Assembly (NCBI GenBank): GCA_036338025.1
Contig: JAYZDB010000008.1
Coordinates: 1-19,139, forward strand
Length of the DNA stretch: 19,139 nucleotides
Direction of reading: 5' to 3'
DNA from: JAYZDB01 sp036338025
Lineage (GTDB): Bacteria > Planctomycetota > UBA1135 > UBA2386
A program made the translations under genes and the position numbers. This document shows, in pieces, positions 1-8,635 of this stretch. The first letter of the stretch is position 1. Each line of letters begins with the position of its first letter. The notes under the pieces are model-generated. The model made no database searches and had not been told where the DNA came from. It saw nothing but the letters and a program-made list of their open reading frames with translations.

Positions 1-1
1 G

Positions 2-1870
2 GCGTGCTGGTCGACCATCGAGGTCGAGGAACTTGTCTGTCCGCACTGTGATGAGCAGCTCGCACGCCCCCGACGCGTTGGACAACTGCTGGCTGGCGGC
101 CTGCTCGTCGTGGCTGCCACCTGGTGGCTGGTCGACCGGACCTTCAAACCTACCGACCTCGGTGAAAATCCCCCCGAGCGGTCGGTAATGATCCGGTCAA
201 AACCGCCGCCATCCAAACGCCCGACCCCGACGGAGACCCGGGGCAACCGACCGGGCCTCGACCAGCCGGGTCGGGATACCACGGCGCAATCGGCAGCAAC
301 AACCGAGACCACGCCCTTCCTGCGGGTGTTCGACACCAAGGGCGAGGTCCTCGGCAGCCTGCTCGCCCTCCACCCCGCGGCAGGTGGTCGGCAGCACTAC
401 TGCATCCCGGCGAGCATGCTGCCGACGGGGGGCCGATTCCACACCCGCGACGCCGAGCCACTGGACTTCGAGGTGATCAACTGGGATCGGGTGGGCGGCC
501 TGGTGCTACTGGTCGGCCCTGCCATCGACCCGGGATCCGAGCAGGTCACTCCCTTGACCATCGGCGAGATCCGCGAACTCGCGGCAAGCGATCCACTCAC
601 CGCTATCTCACCCGCTGGCAGGCGGTGGACGAACATCCACGTGCAGCCCCGGACCGTGCCTCTGGTCGCAAACCAACGCGCTCCGCACGGCAGCGTCCTC
701 GTCGATGGTGACGGCCGGGCCGTAGCGCTGATGGGAAGACACAACTTCCTGGCGCTGAGCTTCCTGGCGTCACAACGGCGGGGATGGCGCGGTACCGCCT
801 TGGATTTGACCCAGAAGCAGATCCGCGCCTCCGACCCCAACAAGGTCATCGAGGACGTGCAACGGCTCGTCGACAGCAAGGACACCAACCTCGAGCGAGT
901 GGCCGCTGCGATCCAACTGCTGCAGGAGAGCCAGCACCTGGCTCGCGACCGTGAGTCGGCCGAGACCTTCGACAGACTGATGCGTTGGGCGCACCACCAA
1001 CGCATTCGACTGTTGACGGCAATCGATGGCTCGAAGGCTCTCGAACAGGCGCTCACCAGCTTTCGGCAATTCAGTGACCATCTCGGGATCCACAGCGATG
1101 TCGTCATCCTGCAGCTGCAGTACGGCGACCCGCTGGTGGCGATGCAGATGTTTCAGTCCCTACAAATCGCGTCCACTGAACATTCCCAGGAGATCGTCGG
1201 CCAGGTCGCGCGCGGGCTTATCGCCAGCCTGGCAAGCCTGCGCCGGGCGCGCAACAGCATCGAAGCCGTCAAACTCGGCGGCCAGGCGGTGCGGGCTCTG
1301 CCGCAACGCGCCGATCTGCGCATGGCCTACGCCCAGGCTCTCCTGCTGGCTGGCAGCCACAGCCTGGCCAAGGCTGAGGCACTTGAGGCCCTGCGCCTGG
1401 ACCCCGGCTACCAGGACAGCTTCAACCGGATGCGGTTTCGAAGCTCGAACCGCACCAGCCGAAGCGCCAGTCGCACCTTGGTGATCCCGTTTGATCCGCA
1501 GGAGAAACAGATCCGCACCAAGGGCACGATCGGCGCTCACGAGATCCAACTCATCATCGACACCGGCGCCAGCTACACCACGGTGCCCCGCCAATTGGCC
1601 CAGAATCTGGGCCTGCTCGGCAAGGCCACCCAGACTCGGGTCGAAACCGCCAACGGACCGGTGGACACCCTCCGGGTGGTCCTCCCGAACCTCAGCATCG
1701 ACGGTCAGATCCACCTCCAGAACGTCTCCGCCGTGGTTCTCGACCTGGACGGAAATCTCCGTAACAGCGGCCTTTTGGGTCTCGATGTCCTACAGAAACT
1801 CAACATGAGGATCGATAGCGAAAAGTCCCGGCTGATTCTCCGCCAATCCAAGGCCCGGAGCGGTCGATGA
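2..1870 (+). CDS. Membrane-anchored zinc-ribbon / TPR / retropepsin-like aspartic protease (5'-truncated)
   Basis: The frame is open to the left window edge, so the true start lies outside; the first internal start is GTG at 110. The visible part begins with the end of a probable zinc ribbon (CxxC in LVCPHC, nt 35-49, plus an earlier Cys at nt 5). A transmembrane segment follows (GQLLAGGLLVVAATWWLV, nt ~80-133), then a Pro/Thr/Arg-rich linker. A beta-rich region (nt ~310-790) ends in HGSVLVDGDGRAVAL, which resembles the end of a trypsin-like fold but shows no convincing catalytic triad. A TPR-like helical region spans nt ~1080-1430. The C-terminus is a retropepsin-like domain (COG3577/clan AA type): LIIDTGASYTTVP has its catalytic Asp at nt 1559, and the second typical motif is GLLGLDVL at nt ~1771-1794. 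One such domain per chain means the enzyme would act as a dimer. The protease call is firm, the zinc ribbon and TM segment likely, and the trypsin-like region speculative. Confidence 0.8.
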   Translation, partial: ACWSTIEVEELVCPHCDEQLARPRRVGQLLAGGLLVVAATWWLVDRTFKPTDLGENPPERSVMIRSKPPPSKRPTPTETRGNRPGLDQPGRDTTAQSAATTETTPFLRVFDTKGEVLGSLLALHPAAGGRQHYCIPASMLPTGGRFHTRDAEPLDFEVINWDRVGGLVLLVGPAIDPGSEQVTPLTIGEIRELAASDPLTAISPAGRRWTNIHVQPRTVPLVANQRAPHGSVLVDGDGRAVALMGRHNFLALSFLASQRRGWRGTALDLTQKQIRASDPNKVIEDVQRLVDSKDTNLERVAAAIQLLQESQHLARDRESAETFDRLMRWAHHQRIRLLTAIDGSKALEQALTSFRQFSDHLGIHSDVVILQLQYGDPLVAMQMFQSLQIASTEHSQEIVGQVARGLIASLASLRRARNSIEAVKLGGQAVRALPQRADLRMAYAQALLLAGSHSLAKAEALEALRLDPGYQDSFNRMRFRSSNRTSRSASRTLVIPFDPQEKQIRTKGTIGAHEIQLIIDTGASYTTVPRQLAQNLGLLGKATQTRVETANGPVDTLRVVLPNLSIDGQIHLQNVSAVVLDLDGNLRNSGLLGLDVLQKLNMRIDSEKSRLILRQSKARSGR

Positions 1871-1874
1871 AAAC

Positions 1875-1893
1875 CCTGGTCACCAGGAGTTTT
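1875..1893 (+). terminator. Possible weak intrinsic terminator
   Basis: Five bases after the protease stop codon, CCTGGT C ACCAGG (1875-1887) forms a near-perfect inverted repeat followed by AGTTTT. The stem is short and the T-run has only four bases, so a functional terminator is possible rather than shown. Its position between two genes with a 179-bp gap fits the idea. Confidence 0.3.
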
Positions 1894-1972
1894 GCGCCGA
1901 CGGGGCCGTTTTCCGGACACCTGCCCGGCAGGCGCCTCGAACCGGCCTCCTCTTGGATCTTCAAACTCTTTT

Positions 1973-2013
1973 TTGACAATGGGTTACGGAAACCTTCGGA
2001 AGATTGGATAAAG
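1973..2013 (+). promoter_or_regulatory. Possible promoter elements before the ECF sigma gene
   Basis: A perfect TTGACA sits at 1973-1978 and TTGGATAAAG at 2004-2013, 37-46 nt before the GTG start of the sigma gene. The 25-bp spacer between TTGACA and TTGGAT is too long for one canonical sigma-70 promoter, so at most one element may be real. The same GGATAAAG octamer occurs in front of the repeat-protein gene (13916-13923). Confidence 0.25.
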
Positions 2014-2049
2014 GGCTGATCAACGTGTCTAACGGCCACCTGTAGTTCC

Positions 2050-2607
2050 GTGTCAAACCAAGCCAACACCGCGACCGACGCTCTCGCCACCGTGGCCTTC
2101 AACAGGGTCATGGCGGAGCACGCCAACGCCCTCAAGGCGTTCGCCGCCAGAATGCTGGCGGATGACGTGCAGGCTGAGGACATCGCCCAGGACGCCTTTC
2201 TCGCCTACTACCGGCACATCCACAAGGTGCCGGAGAACGCCATTCGACCGTGGTTGTTCCGGGTGACACGAAACCTGTGCCTCGATCAGTTGCGTCGCCG
2301 CAAGTTCAAGTTGCGCCTGTTCCGTGACGTACAGCGAGACGATGAGTTCGGACTCACGCCCGTCGACCTCAAGGGCAACCGTCCCGATGAACAAGCTCAA
2401 TCCGAAGAGGCGAGAAGGGCAATTGAGGAAGCCATCGAAGCCCTCCCGAGCCGCTTTCGCGAAGCGTTCGTACTCTGCGAAATCCAAGCCCTGAGCTACG
2501 AGGAAGCCGCCGGCATCATGAACTGCCCGGTCAAGACGGTGTCCACAAGGCTCTTCCGCGCACGTCAGCGCTTTCGCGCTTCACTCGGAAGCATCATCAA
2601 AGTCTAG
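2050..2607 (+). CDS. ECF-family RNA polymerase sigma factor
   Basis: This 185-aa sigma-70 family protein has only regions 2 and 4, the ECF layout. Region 2 covers residues ~24-92, with DIAQDAFLAYY (core binding) and IRPWLFRVTRNLCLDQLRRR (-10 recognition). Region 4 covers ~125-178, with LPSRFREAFVL and the helix-turn-helix LSYEEAAGIMNCPVKTVSTR that reads the -35 element. The start is a GTG: an in-frame TGA at 2017 closes the frame upstream, and no better start exists before region 2. No Shine-Dalgarno is visible. The next gene begins 5 bp after the stop and encodes a zinc-binding anti-sigma factor, so the two form an operon and the sigma factor is probably held inactive at the membrane. Its regulon is unknown; the downstream secreted-protein operon is the nearest candidate. 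Confidence 0.93.
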   Translation: MSNQANTATDALATVAFNRVMAEHANALKAFAARMLADDVQAEDIAQDAFLAYYRHIHKVPENAIRPWLFRVTRNLCLDQLRRRKFKLRLFRDVQRDDEFGLTPVDLKGNRPDEQAQSEEARRAIEEAIEALPSRFREAFVLCEIQALSYEEAAGIMNCPVKTVSTRLFRARQRFRASLGSIIKV

Positions 2608-2612
2608 TTCCC

Positions 2613-3746
2613 ATGAGTTGCACTCGTTACCAATTCGAATTGTCCCAATGCCTCGACGGCCGGCTCTCGAACGCCCGTCAGCGCGAGGTGATGGCACATG
2701 CGAACAACTGCGCCCGCTGCTCGCTCGCATGGGAAGAGATGCAAGAGGCCCAGTCCCTCATCTTCCGCCTGGAACAACCCGAGGTCACGACGGGTTTCCG
2801 CGAGGCGGTCTGGGAGCGTGTCCAATCCGGTGAAGGCACACCAGAGGTTCTCCTGAACGAGCGGATCTCCTTTGCAGCAAAGTGCCGTTACGGACTGGTC
2901 GGTGCCGCGGCGGCAGCGCTCTTCCTGCTGACCTACAACCTGTGGTTCACTCCCAGCATTGCGCCGATACCGCCGGAAGAGAACCTCGCCTCCAAGGAGA
3001 GCGAGTTCGCCGAGGACCACTCAAGCAGCGGGGTGATTGCGGGAACACAGGAAGTCAACGGTGGATTCCTTACCGAGCCACTTACCGCGGCGACGCTCGC
3101 CAACCACACCATCGGCGAAGTCTCCGGTGCTGCTTCACGGCTCAAGCTTCGGCGCAAAACGGTGCTCACCAACCCAGCCAAGACACCTGGCGGTGTATGG
3201 GTCGATATCCGGAACGACGTGCAGGTGCTCGGTGACGGGCTGCAGTTCCTGGGGTCTCTCGAGAAAGAGGATTTCGTCGAGTTCCAGGGGCGATCCCGTC
3301 AGTGTATGGAGCAAGCGCGGATCGCACTGGTCGCCCCCAGCGAAGACCGTCGGTCGATCCAGGTCCTGGTTCAGACCCTGAGTTCGTGCCCATTGGACGG
3401 ACTCGAGAGCGGTCTGCGATTCCACGCCCGGGCAACACACTTCGACGAACGGCTCCTGCGCTTGATTCAGGGAGACCGCGAACGAATCAATCGGATGTTC
3501 TCCAACATGCAGTTGATGCCGCAAGCTCTGCCGCAGGCCTTCGGCAACCAACAACAACAGCAGTTCCAGTTCTTCATCATCCGAAATGACGGGTCCGGTG
3601 TGCAGACTCTGGAGGGGCTCAAGAGGCCCGGCTCCAGAATCCAACTACTCACCACTCCACCCGGACAGGATGACCCCAACTCGCTCAAGAGGCGGGCAAG
3701 GAACCAGGCACTCCGGTCAACCCAGGGTCGCCGAGAACTCCCCTGA
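2613..3746 (+). CDS. Transmembrane zinc-finger anti-sigma factor
   Basis: This 377-aa protein has an N-terminal ZAS-type motif H-x3-C-x2-C (His29, Cys33, Cys36 in HANNCARC), which in this family binds zinc and wraps the cognate sigma factor. A single transmembrane helix follows at ~92-112 (YGLVGAAAAALFLLTYNLWF). The extracytoplasmic part of about 265 residues has no domain I recognise. It includes a hydrophobic-polar patch (NQQQQQFQFFIIR, residues ~313-325) encoded by a CAA/CAG-rich stretch. The gene starts 5 bp after the sigma stop, which implies translational coupling. The long outer domain is probably the sensor; release of the sigma factor could need proteolysis, and a membrane-anchored protease gene lies just upstream. 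The anti-sigma role is well supported; the signal sensed cannot be read. Confidence 0.87.
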   Translation: MSCTRYQFELSQCLDGRLSNARQREVMAHANNCARCSLAWEEMQEAQSLIFRLEQPEVTTGFREAVWERVQSGEGTPEVLLNERISFAAKCRYGLVGAAAAALFLLTYNLWFTPSIAPIPPEENLASKESEFAEDHSSSGVIAGTQEVNGGFLTEPLTAATLANHTIGEVSGAASRLKLRRKTVLTNPAKTPGGVWVDIRNDVQVLGDGLQFLGSLEKEDFVEFQGRSRQCMEQARIALVAPSEDRRSIQVLVQTLSSCPLDGLESGLRFHARATHFDERLLRLIQGDRERINRMFSNMQLMPQALPQAFGNQQQQQFQFFIIRNDGSGVQTLEGLKRPGSRIQLLTTPPGQDDPNSLKRRARNQALRSTQGRRELP

Positions 3747-3856
3747 AGAGACTCTCCCCCTGCGCGATCCCCCCGGCCGTGCCGGATGGTCGCTGACGCG
3801 CCCATATTGCCACGCACTCAGGCGTGTAGAAGGGCCCCCCGGGATCGCTGTTCGGA

Positions 3857-3862
3857 TAGGAT
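3857..3862 (+). promoter_or_regulatory. -10-like element TAGGAT upstream of the PSCyt operon
   Basis: TAGGAT lies 23 nt before the ATG at 3886, in a 139-bp gap after the anti-sigma stop. No matching -35 is seen. TAGGAT also precedes the M28 gene (minus strand, 13784-13779) and the repeat-protein gene (13914-13919), which is the only reason to list it. Confidence 0.2.
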
Positions 3863-3885
3863 CTCATCGACACCGGTTGCCCTCG

Positions 3886-6800
3886 ATGACGCCCCTCTCC
3901 ACATGTAGCGCCCTCAGCGCCCTCGCCCTGGCCTTGCCCTTTGCAGGGTTCTGTGCGTCCTTGCCAGGGCAGGACACGACGCGTGTGACCTTCGATGAGG
4001 TACGGTCCATCTTCGCGGCAAACTGTCTTACCTGCCACGGCCCCGACGAAAACAAGCGCAAGGGCGGCCCAAAGGGCAGCGATGGGCTTCGTCTCGACAA
4101 CCTGGCCGGGCTCCGGATGGAGTTGGACGGGGGCAAGCACCCGGTGATTCCCGGTGCGCCTGATCGCAGCGAACTACTGCGACGCATCTCAACCACCGGC
4201 AAGGACCGCATGCCGCCGGCTGGCAAAGGAGCCAGGCTTTCGAACGAGAACATCGCCTTGGTACGGCGCTGGATCGCCCAGGGAGCTGGCTGGGAGAGGA
4301 TCTGGTCAAACGTCGCGCCACGCCGGCCAAGCGTTCCAGCGGCTAACAAGCAGGCTCGCAACGCGATCGACCACTTTGTCTTTCACCGCCTGAAGAGCGA
4401 AGGCTTGCGGCCATCAGCCGAAGCCGACCGAAAGACCTTGCTACGCCGCTTGTCGTTAGACCTGACAGGCTTGCCGCCAAGCCCCGCGGAGATCGATCGC
4501 TTTGTGGCGGATACAAGCCCCAACGCGTTTCGCGCTGCGGTCGACCGCTTGCTCGCATCACCGAAGTTTGGCGAGCGTTGGGCGGCGCCCTGGCTCGACC
4601 TGGCCCGCTACGCCGACTCAGCTGGCTACGCAGATGATCCACCACGGACGATCTGGGCTTGGCGCGACTGGGTGATTCGTGCCTTCAACGCCAACATGCC
4701 GTTCGACCAGTTCACCGTGGAACAACTCGCCGGTGACCTACTGCCGAACCCAACCCCCGATCAGTTAGTCGCCACAGCCTTCCATCGAAACACGATGACG
4801 AACAGCGAAGGCGGCACGATCGATGAAGAATTTCGCGCTGCCGCGATCGTCGACCGGGTGAACACAACCATGTCCGTCTGGATGGGGGCAACCGCCAACT
4901 GTGCCCAGTGCCACACACACAAGTACGACCCGCTCACCCACCAGGAGTACTTCGAGCTCTACGCGTTCTTCAATACCAGCGCGGACAACGACCGACGCAA
5001 CGAGGCGCCGCTCCACAAGCTGTATGGGCCAAAACAGGAAACATCACGGCGACAGTGGCAAAACGAGGTCGCCAAGATCAACACCGGCCTGGATGTCTCC
5101 AATCCTTCCCTCCAACAAAAACTCTTGGCCTGGGATCAAAACTTTCCACGCGATACCTCGTGGCGACCCGCAGAGATCGAACAAGCCAACGGGTCCAGGC
5201 TCGCCGCGCTGCCGACGGACGTCGCCGCGCTGCGATTCCGCCCAAGCGAGAATCCGAAGCCTGGCCGGCTACAAGCATCTGCTCGGGTGGTGTCGGCCGG
5301 CGGCCCCAAATCAGCGACCGGCCGGTTCGTACGGATCGCGCTGCCGGGCAAGGCAAAGAACCTGCATCTCGCAGAGGTCCAGGTCTTCAAAGGCAAGGCC
5401 AACCTCGCCCGCCAGGGCAAGGCTCGCCAGAGCAGCACCGGATACAACGGCCCCGCGCGGCTGGCGAATGACGGCAACACGGACGGCCACTACGAGCGAG
5501 CCAAGTCGACCTCTCACACAGCGACGTCCGACAACCCCTGGTGGGAAGTCGACCTCGGCAAGGACACCCAGATCGACCGAGTCGTGATCTGGAATCGAAC
5601 TGATTCGGATCTGGGCCTCAAACGGCTGAACAATTTCACCGTCACCGTGCTGGACAGCCAACGACAGTCAGCCTGGCACAAAACAATCGGGCCGGCCCCA
5701 AACCCCAGCCTCGCTCTTAGTCCGACCAACAACCGAACTGTCAAACTCAGCGCGACCTACCAGGAGCCCGGCGGTCACTGGGTCGCACTCCTACACAAGC
5801 CGACAAGCCTGGCCAAGGGAGAGCGCCTCGAACTACGACTGAAAGACAAGGGCGACAAGCCTCTCGCCCTGACCGCGCTTGGTACGAGTAATAATGGTGG
5901 CTTTACCAGCTACGCACACGCCCCGTCGGCTGCGCTCCACGCCCTGGCAACACAACGCGAGCACCGCAGCAAGGCGCATCGCGCCTCCCTCAAGCAAGGC
6001 TATCTGCTGTCCGCGCGAGACCGGCGCGTTGCCACTGCACGTCGTGTCGACCTGGAGAGCAAGATCAAGGCTCTCAAGCCCATGACCACCGTGCCGATCA
6101 TGCAGGAGCTAGCGAAGCCGCGTAAGACGCACATCCAGATACGCGGGAGCTACAAGGACCTCGGCAAACTCGTCGGCCTCGGCGTTCCCGCTGCCTTCCC
6201 CGCCCTGCAGGACAAGGCACCTCAAAACCGGCTCGGGCTCGCGCGTTGGATCGTCAGCCGTGACAACCCCCGCACCGCGCGCGTCACCGTCAACCGCTTC
6301 TGGGAACAACTATTTGGTGCTGGCCTCGTGACAACCACCGGCGACTTCGGGGTGCAGGGCGAGCGCCCGTCCCACCCCGACCTCCTGGATTGGCTCGCGG
6401 TCGAGTTCATGGACTCTGGGTGGGATACCAAGGCACTCTTGCGCACCATCGTCAGTTCGGCGACCTACCGACAAAATTCGGACGCCAGCCCGGACCTGGT
6501 CAAGCGAGATCCACGCAACAAGTGGCTGGGTCGCGGACCGCGTTTCCGTCTTTCTGCTGAGATGATCCGTGATAGCGCGCTGGCGGCTAGCGGCTTGTTG
6601 AGCGACAAGATGTACGGCGCATCGGTACGTCCCCCTCGCCCCAAACTCGGTCTGAGAGCAGCCTTCGGTGGCTCTACGGATTGGGCAACAAGTCCCGGGC
6701 AGGATCGCTTTCGGCGCGGGCTCTATACAACCTGGCGGCGCACGATTCCCTATCCTTCGATGGCAACGTTCGACGCCCCCAGCCGCGAGGTTTGCACCGT

Positions 6801-7167
6801 CGCACGCATCCGGACCAACACACCGCTCCAGGCATTGGTGACTCTCAACGACCCGGTCTACGTCGAGGCGGCACAGGCGCTGGCGCGCCGTCTCCTGAGC
6901 GAGGGCGGGGCCGACGTACAATCTCGCATCCGGTACGGATTCCGCCTGTGCTTGTCGCGCGAACCCAGCCAGCGCGAGTCCGCCCGGCTGGTAGACCTGC
7001 AAGAAAAAGCCAGGCTTCGCTTTGCGGGCACCCCAAAGGAAGCGCGCAAGTTCGCGACAGATCCTCTGGGATCACCTCCGGCCGGCATCGCAATTGACAA
7101 ACTCGCGGCTTGGACCCTGGTAGCCAACGTGCTACTGAACCTGGACGAGTTCTTGGTGAAACGATGA
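3886..7167 (+). CDS. Secreted PSCyt1 / DUF1549 / DUF1553 protein with an inserted discoidin-like domain
   Basis: A 1093-aa exported protein of the large planctomycete 'cytochrome-like' family. The frame is open 300 nt further upstream, but ATG 3886 starts a good signal peptide (residues 1-~27) and earlier starts give basic, low-complexity sequence overlapping the anti-sigma gene. Domains: PSCyt1 at ~35-130 with CLTCH (Cys47, Cys50, His51) and a DRMPP motif; DUF1549/PSCyt2 at ~159-365 with the conserved LSLDLTGLPPSP and RYADSAGYADD, and a second CxxCH at Cys339-His343 (CAQCHTHKYDPLT); a discoidin/F5-8C-like domain at ~478-605 (WWEVDLG, DRVVIWNR); DUF1553/PSD1 from ~781 to the end (RVTVNRFWEQLFG, SSATYRQ). 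The two CxxCH motifs could bind haem c. Biochemical function is not established; the discoidin-like insert suggests carbohydrate binding. It is translationally coupled to the DUF1501 gene. Confidence 0.93.
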   Translation: MTPLSTCSALSALALALPFAGFCASLPGQDTTRVTFDEVRSIFAANCLTCHGPDENKRKGGPKGSDGLRLDNLAGLRMELDGGKHPVIPGAPDRSELLRRISTTGKDRMPPAGKGARLSNENIALVRRWIAQGAGWERIWSNVAPRRPSVPAANKQARNAIDHFVFHRLKSEGLRPSAEADRKTLLRRLSLDLTGLPPSPAEIDRFVADTSPNAFRAAVDRLLASPKFGERWAAPWLDLARYADSAGYADDPPRTIWAWRDWVIRAFNANMPFDQFTVEQLAGDLLPNPTPDQLVATAFHRNTMTNSEGGTIDEEFRAAAIVDRVNTTMSVWMGATANCAQCHTHKYDPLTHQEYFELYAFFNTSADNDRRNEAPLHKLYGPKQETSRRQWQNEVAKINTGLDVSNPSLQQKLLAWDQNFPRDTSWRPAEIEQANGSRLAALPTDVAALRFRPSENPKPGRLQASARVVSAGGPKSATGRFVRIALPGKAKNLHLAEVQVFKGKANLARQGKARQSSTGYNGPARLANDGNTDGHYERAKSTSHTATSDNPWWEVDLGKDTQIDRVVIWNRTDSDLGLKRLNNFTVTVLDSQRQSAWHKTIGPAPNPSLALSPTNNRTVKLSATYQEPGGHWVALLHKPTSLAKGERLELRLKDKGDKPLALTALGTSNNGGFTSYAHAPSAALHALATQREHRSKAHRASLKQGYLLSARDRRVATARRVDLESKIKALKPMTTVPIMQELAKPRKTHIQIRGSYKDLGKLVGLGVPAAFPALQDKAPQNRLGLARWIVSRDNPRTARVTVNRFWEQLFGAGLVTTTGDFGVQGERPSHPDLLDWLAVEFMDSGWDTKALLRTIVSSATYRQNSDASPDLVKRDPRNKWLGRGPRFRLSAEMIRDSALAASGLLSDKMYGASVRPPRPKLGLRAAFGGSTDWATSPGQDRFRRGLYTTWRRTIPYPSMATFDAPSREVCTVARIRTNTPLQALVTLNDPVYVEAAQALARRLLSEGGADVQSRIRYGFRLCLSREPSQRESARLVDLQEKARLRFAGTPKEARKFATDPLGSPPAGIAIDKLAAWTLVANVLLNLDEFLVKR

Positions 7168-8618
7168 GCATCATCGACCCCACAAACAAGTTCCTGGATC
7201 AAGTGACCCGGCGCCACTTCTTGCACAACTGCAAGATGGGGCTGGGCGGAATGGCTCTGGCGAGCCTTCTGGGCAAGACTCCAGCACGGAACACCCAGAA
7301 CAAAGAACGCGACCCTCTGGCTCCCCGCCCACCACACTTCGCCCCGCGGGCCAAGCGTGTGATCTACCTGCACATGGCAGGTTCACCGCCGGTCCTCGAC
7401 ATGCTCGACTACAAGCCGGAATTGGTGAAGCATCACGGCAAGCCGTGCCCAGATGAGTTCTTGAAGGGTCGGCGCTTTGCCTTCACCAGCGGCGTTCCCA
7501 CCTTGCTTGGTTCGCCTCGCAAGTGGAAACAGCACGGCGAAAACGGCATGTGGATGTCTGATGCGCTGCCGTCGCTTAGCCAGATCTCTGACAAGTTGAC
7601 CTTCGTCAGATCGATGTGGACCGATCAGTTCAATCACGCGCCAGCACAACTGTTGATCTACACTGGTTCGCCCCGGCAGGGACGACCATCGATGGGGTCA
7701 TGGGTAACCTATGGTCTCGGTGCAGAGAATCGGGACCTGCCAGGCTTCGTAGTGATGATCTCCAGCGGCACCAGCCCGAGCGCCGGCCAAAACGCCTGGG
7801 GTAGCGGGTTCCTGCCATCGGTCTACCAGGGTGTGCAGTGTCGCTCGAAGGGCGACCCAGTACTCTACGTTTCGAACCCTCCCGGGCTCGACCGTCCGAT
7901 GCGCCGACTCTCCCTCGACGCCCTGCGCGACCTCAACGAGATGCAGGGTGACGATCCCGAAACCCGGACCCGCATCGAACAGTACGAACTCGCCTTCCGG
8001 ATGCAGACCTCCGTGCCAGGCGTGATGGACATCAAGCGCGAACCCCAGTCGATCCTCGATCTCTATGGGGCAAAGCCTGGAGCGTCGAGCTTTGCCAACA
8101 ACTGCCTTCTGGCACGTCGACTGGTTGAGCAAGGCGTGCGGTTCGTGCAGCTCTTCGATTGGGGCTGGGACTTCCACGGAACCAACGCCTCGGAGGGCCT
8201 GCAGGGCGGGCTTACCAACAAGTGCCGGGGAATGGACAAGGCAGTGGCCGCCTTGATCAACGACCTCGACAGCCGGGGCCTGCTCGAAGACACCCTGGTG
8301 GTGTGGGGCGGTGAGTTCGGGCGGACGCCATTCCGCGAGGGACGGACTGCCAAGAGCAAGGTTCTCGGACGTGACCATTACCCCGATTGCTACACGATGA
8401 TGATGGCCGGCGGCGGACTCAAGCCTGGCCTGATCTACGGATCAACCGACGAACTGGGCTTCTCGGTAGCGGAGAACCCTGTACACGTACACGACCTGCA
8501 AGCGACACTCCTGCACCTGTTGGGAATGGACCACGAGCGCCTGATCCATCGCTTTCAAGGGCGAGACTACCGCCTGACCGATGTGCACGGAAAAGTCGTG
8601 CACGACCTGCTCGCCTAA
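7164..8618 (+). CDS. DUF1501 family protein, Tat-exported
   Basis: A 484-aa protein whose ATG at 7164 overlaps the TGA of the previous gene (ATGA), so the two are translationally coupled; this fixes the start even though the frame is open a little further upstream. The N-terminus carries a twin-arginine signal, TRRHFL (Arg16-Arg17), followed by the hydrophobic segment MGLGGMALASLLG, implying export of a folded, perhaps metal-bound protein. Typical DUF1501 features are HMAGSPPVLDMLDYKP near the start, LVEQGVRFVQLFDWGWDFHG in the middle, and DTLVVWGGEFGRTPF and GRDHYPDCYTMMMAGGG toward the C-terminus. The family has an alkaline phosphatase/sulfatase-like fold and is almost always paired with DUF1549/DUF1553 partners in planctomycetes, as here. 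The reaction is unknown. Family membership is near certain. Confidence 0.94.
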   Translation: MSIIDPTNKFLDQVTRRHFLHNCKMGLGGMALASLLGKTPARNTQNKERDPLAPRPPHFAPRAKRVIYLHMAGSPPVLDMLDYKPELVKHHGKPCPDEFLKGRRFAFTSGVPTLLGSPRKWKQHGENGMWMSDALPSLSQISDKLTFVRSMWTDQFNHAPAQLLIYTGSPRQGRPSMGSWVTYGLGAENRDLPGFVVMISSGTSPSAGQNAWGSGFLPSVYQGVQCRSKGDPVLYVSNPPGLDRPMRRLSLDALRDLNEMQGDDPETRTRIEQYELAFRMQTSVPGVMDIKREPQSILDLYGAKPGASSFANNCLLARRLVEQGVRFVQLFDWGWDFHGTNASEGLQGGLTNKCRGMDKAVAALINDLDSRGLLEDTLVVWGGEFGRTPFREGRTAKSKVLGRDHYPDCYTMMMAGGGLKPGLIYGSTDELGFSVAENPVHVHDLQATLLHLLGMDHERLIHRFQGRDYRLTDVHGKVVHDLLA

Positions 8619-8635
8619 CTGTTCGCTGACTCGCC

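Noticed and set aside
397..1107. 236-codon minus-strand open frame
   Set aside because: Antisense to the aspartic protease gene, Ser/Arg-rich, with no domain.
1988..2032. ECF-type autoregulatory promoter (GGAAACCTT ... CGTGTCTAA) before the sigma gene
   Set aside because: The two parts are about 30 bp apart, nearly twice the usual ECF spacing.
3546..3566. CAA/CAG-rich stretch in the anti-sigma gene as a microsatellite repeat
   Set aside because: It is short, imperfect and in frame, encoding a brief Gln run; it is simple low-complexity coding sequence.
3773..3785. CCGGC-CGT-GCCGG hairpin after the anti-sigma gene as a terminator
   Set aside because: No T-run follows, so there is no support for intrinsic termination.
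3586..3885. Possible 100-residue N-terminal extension of the PSCyt protein overlapping the anti-sigma gene
   Set aside because: The extension is basic and low in complexity and would bury the clear signal peptide that begins at ATG 3886.
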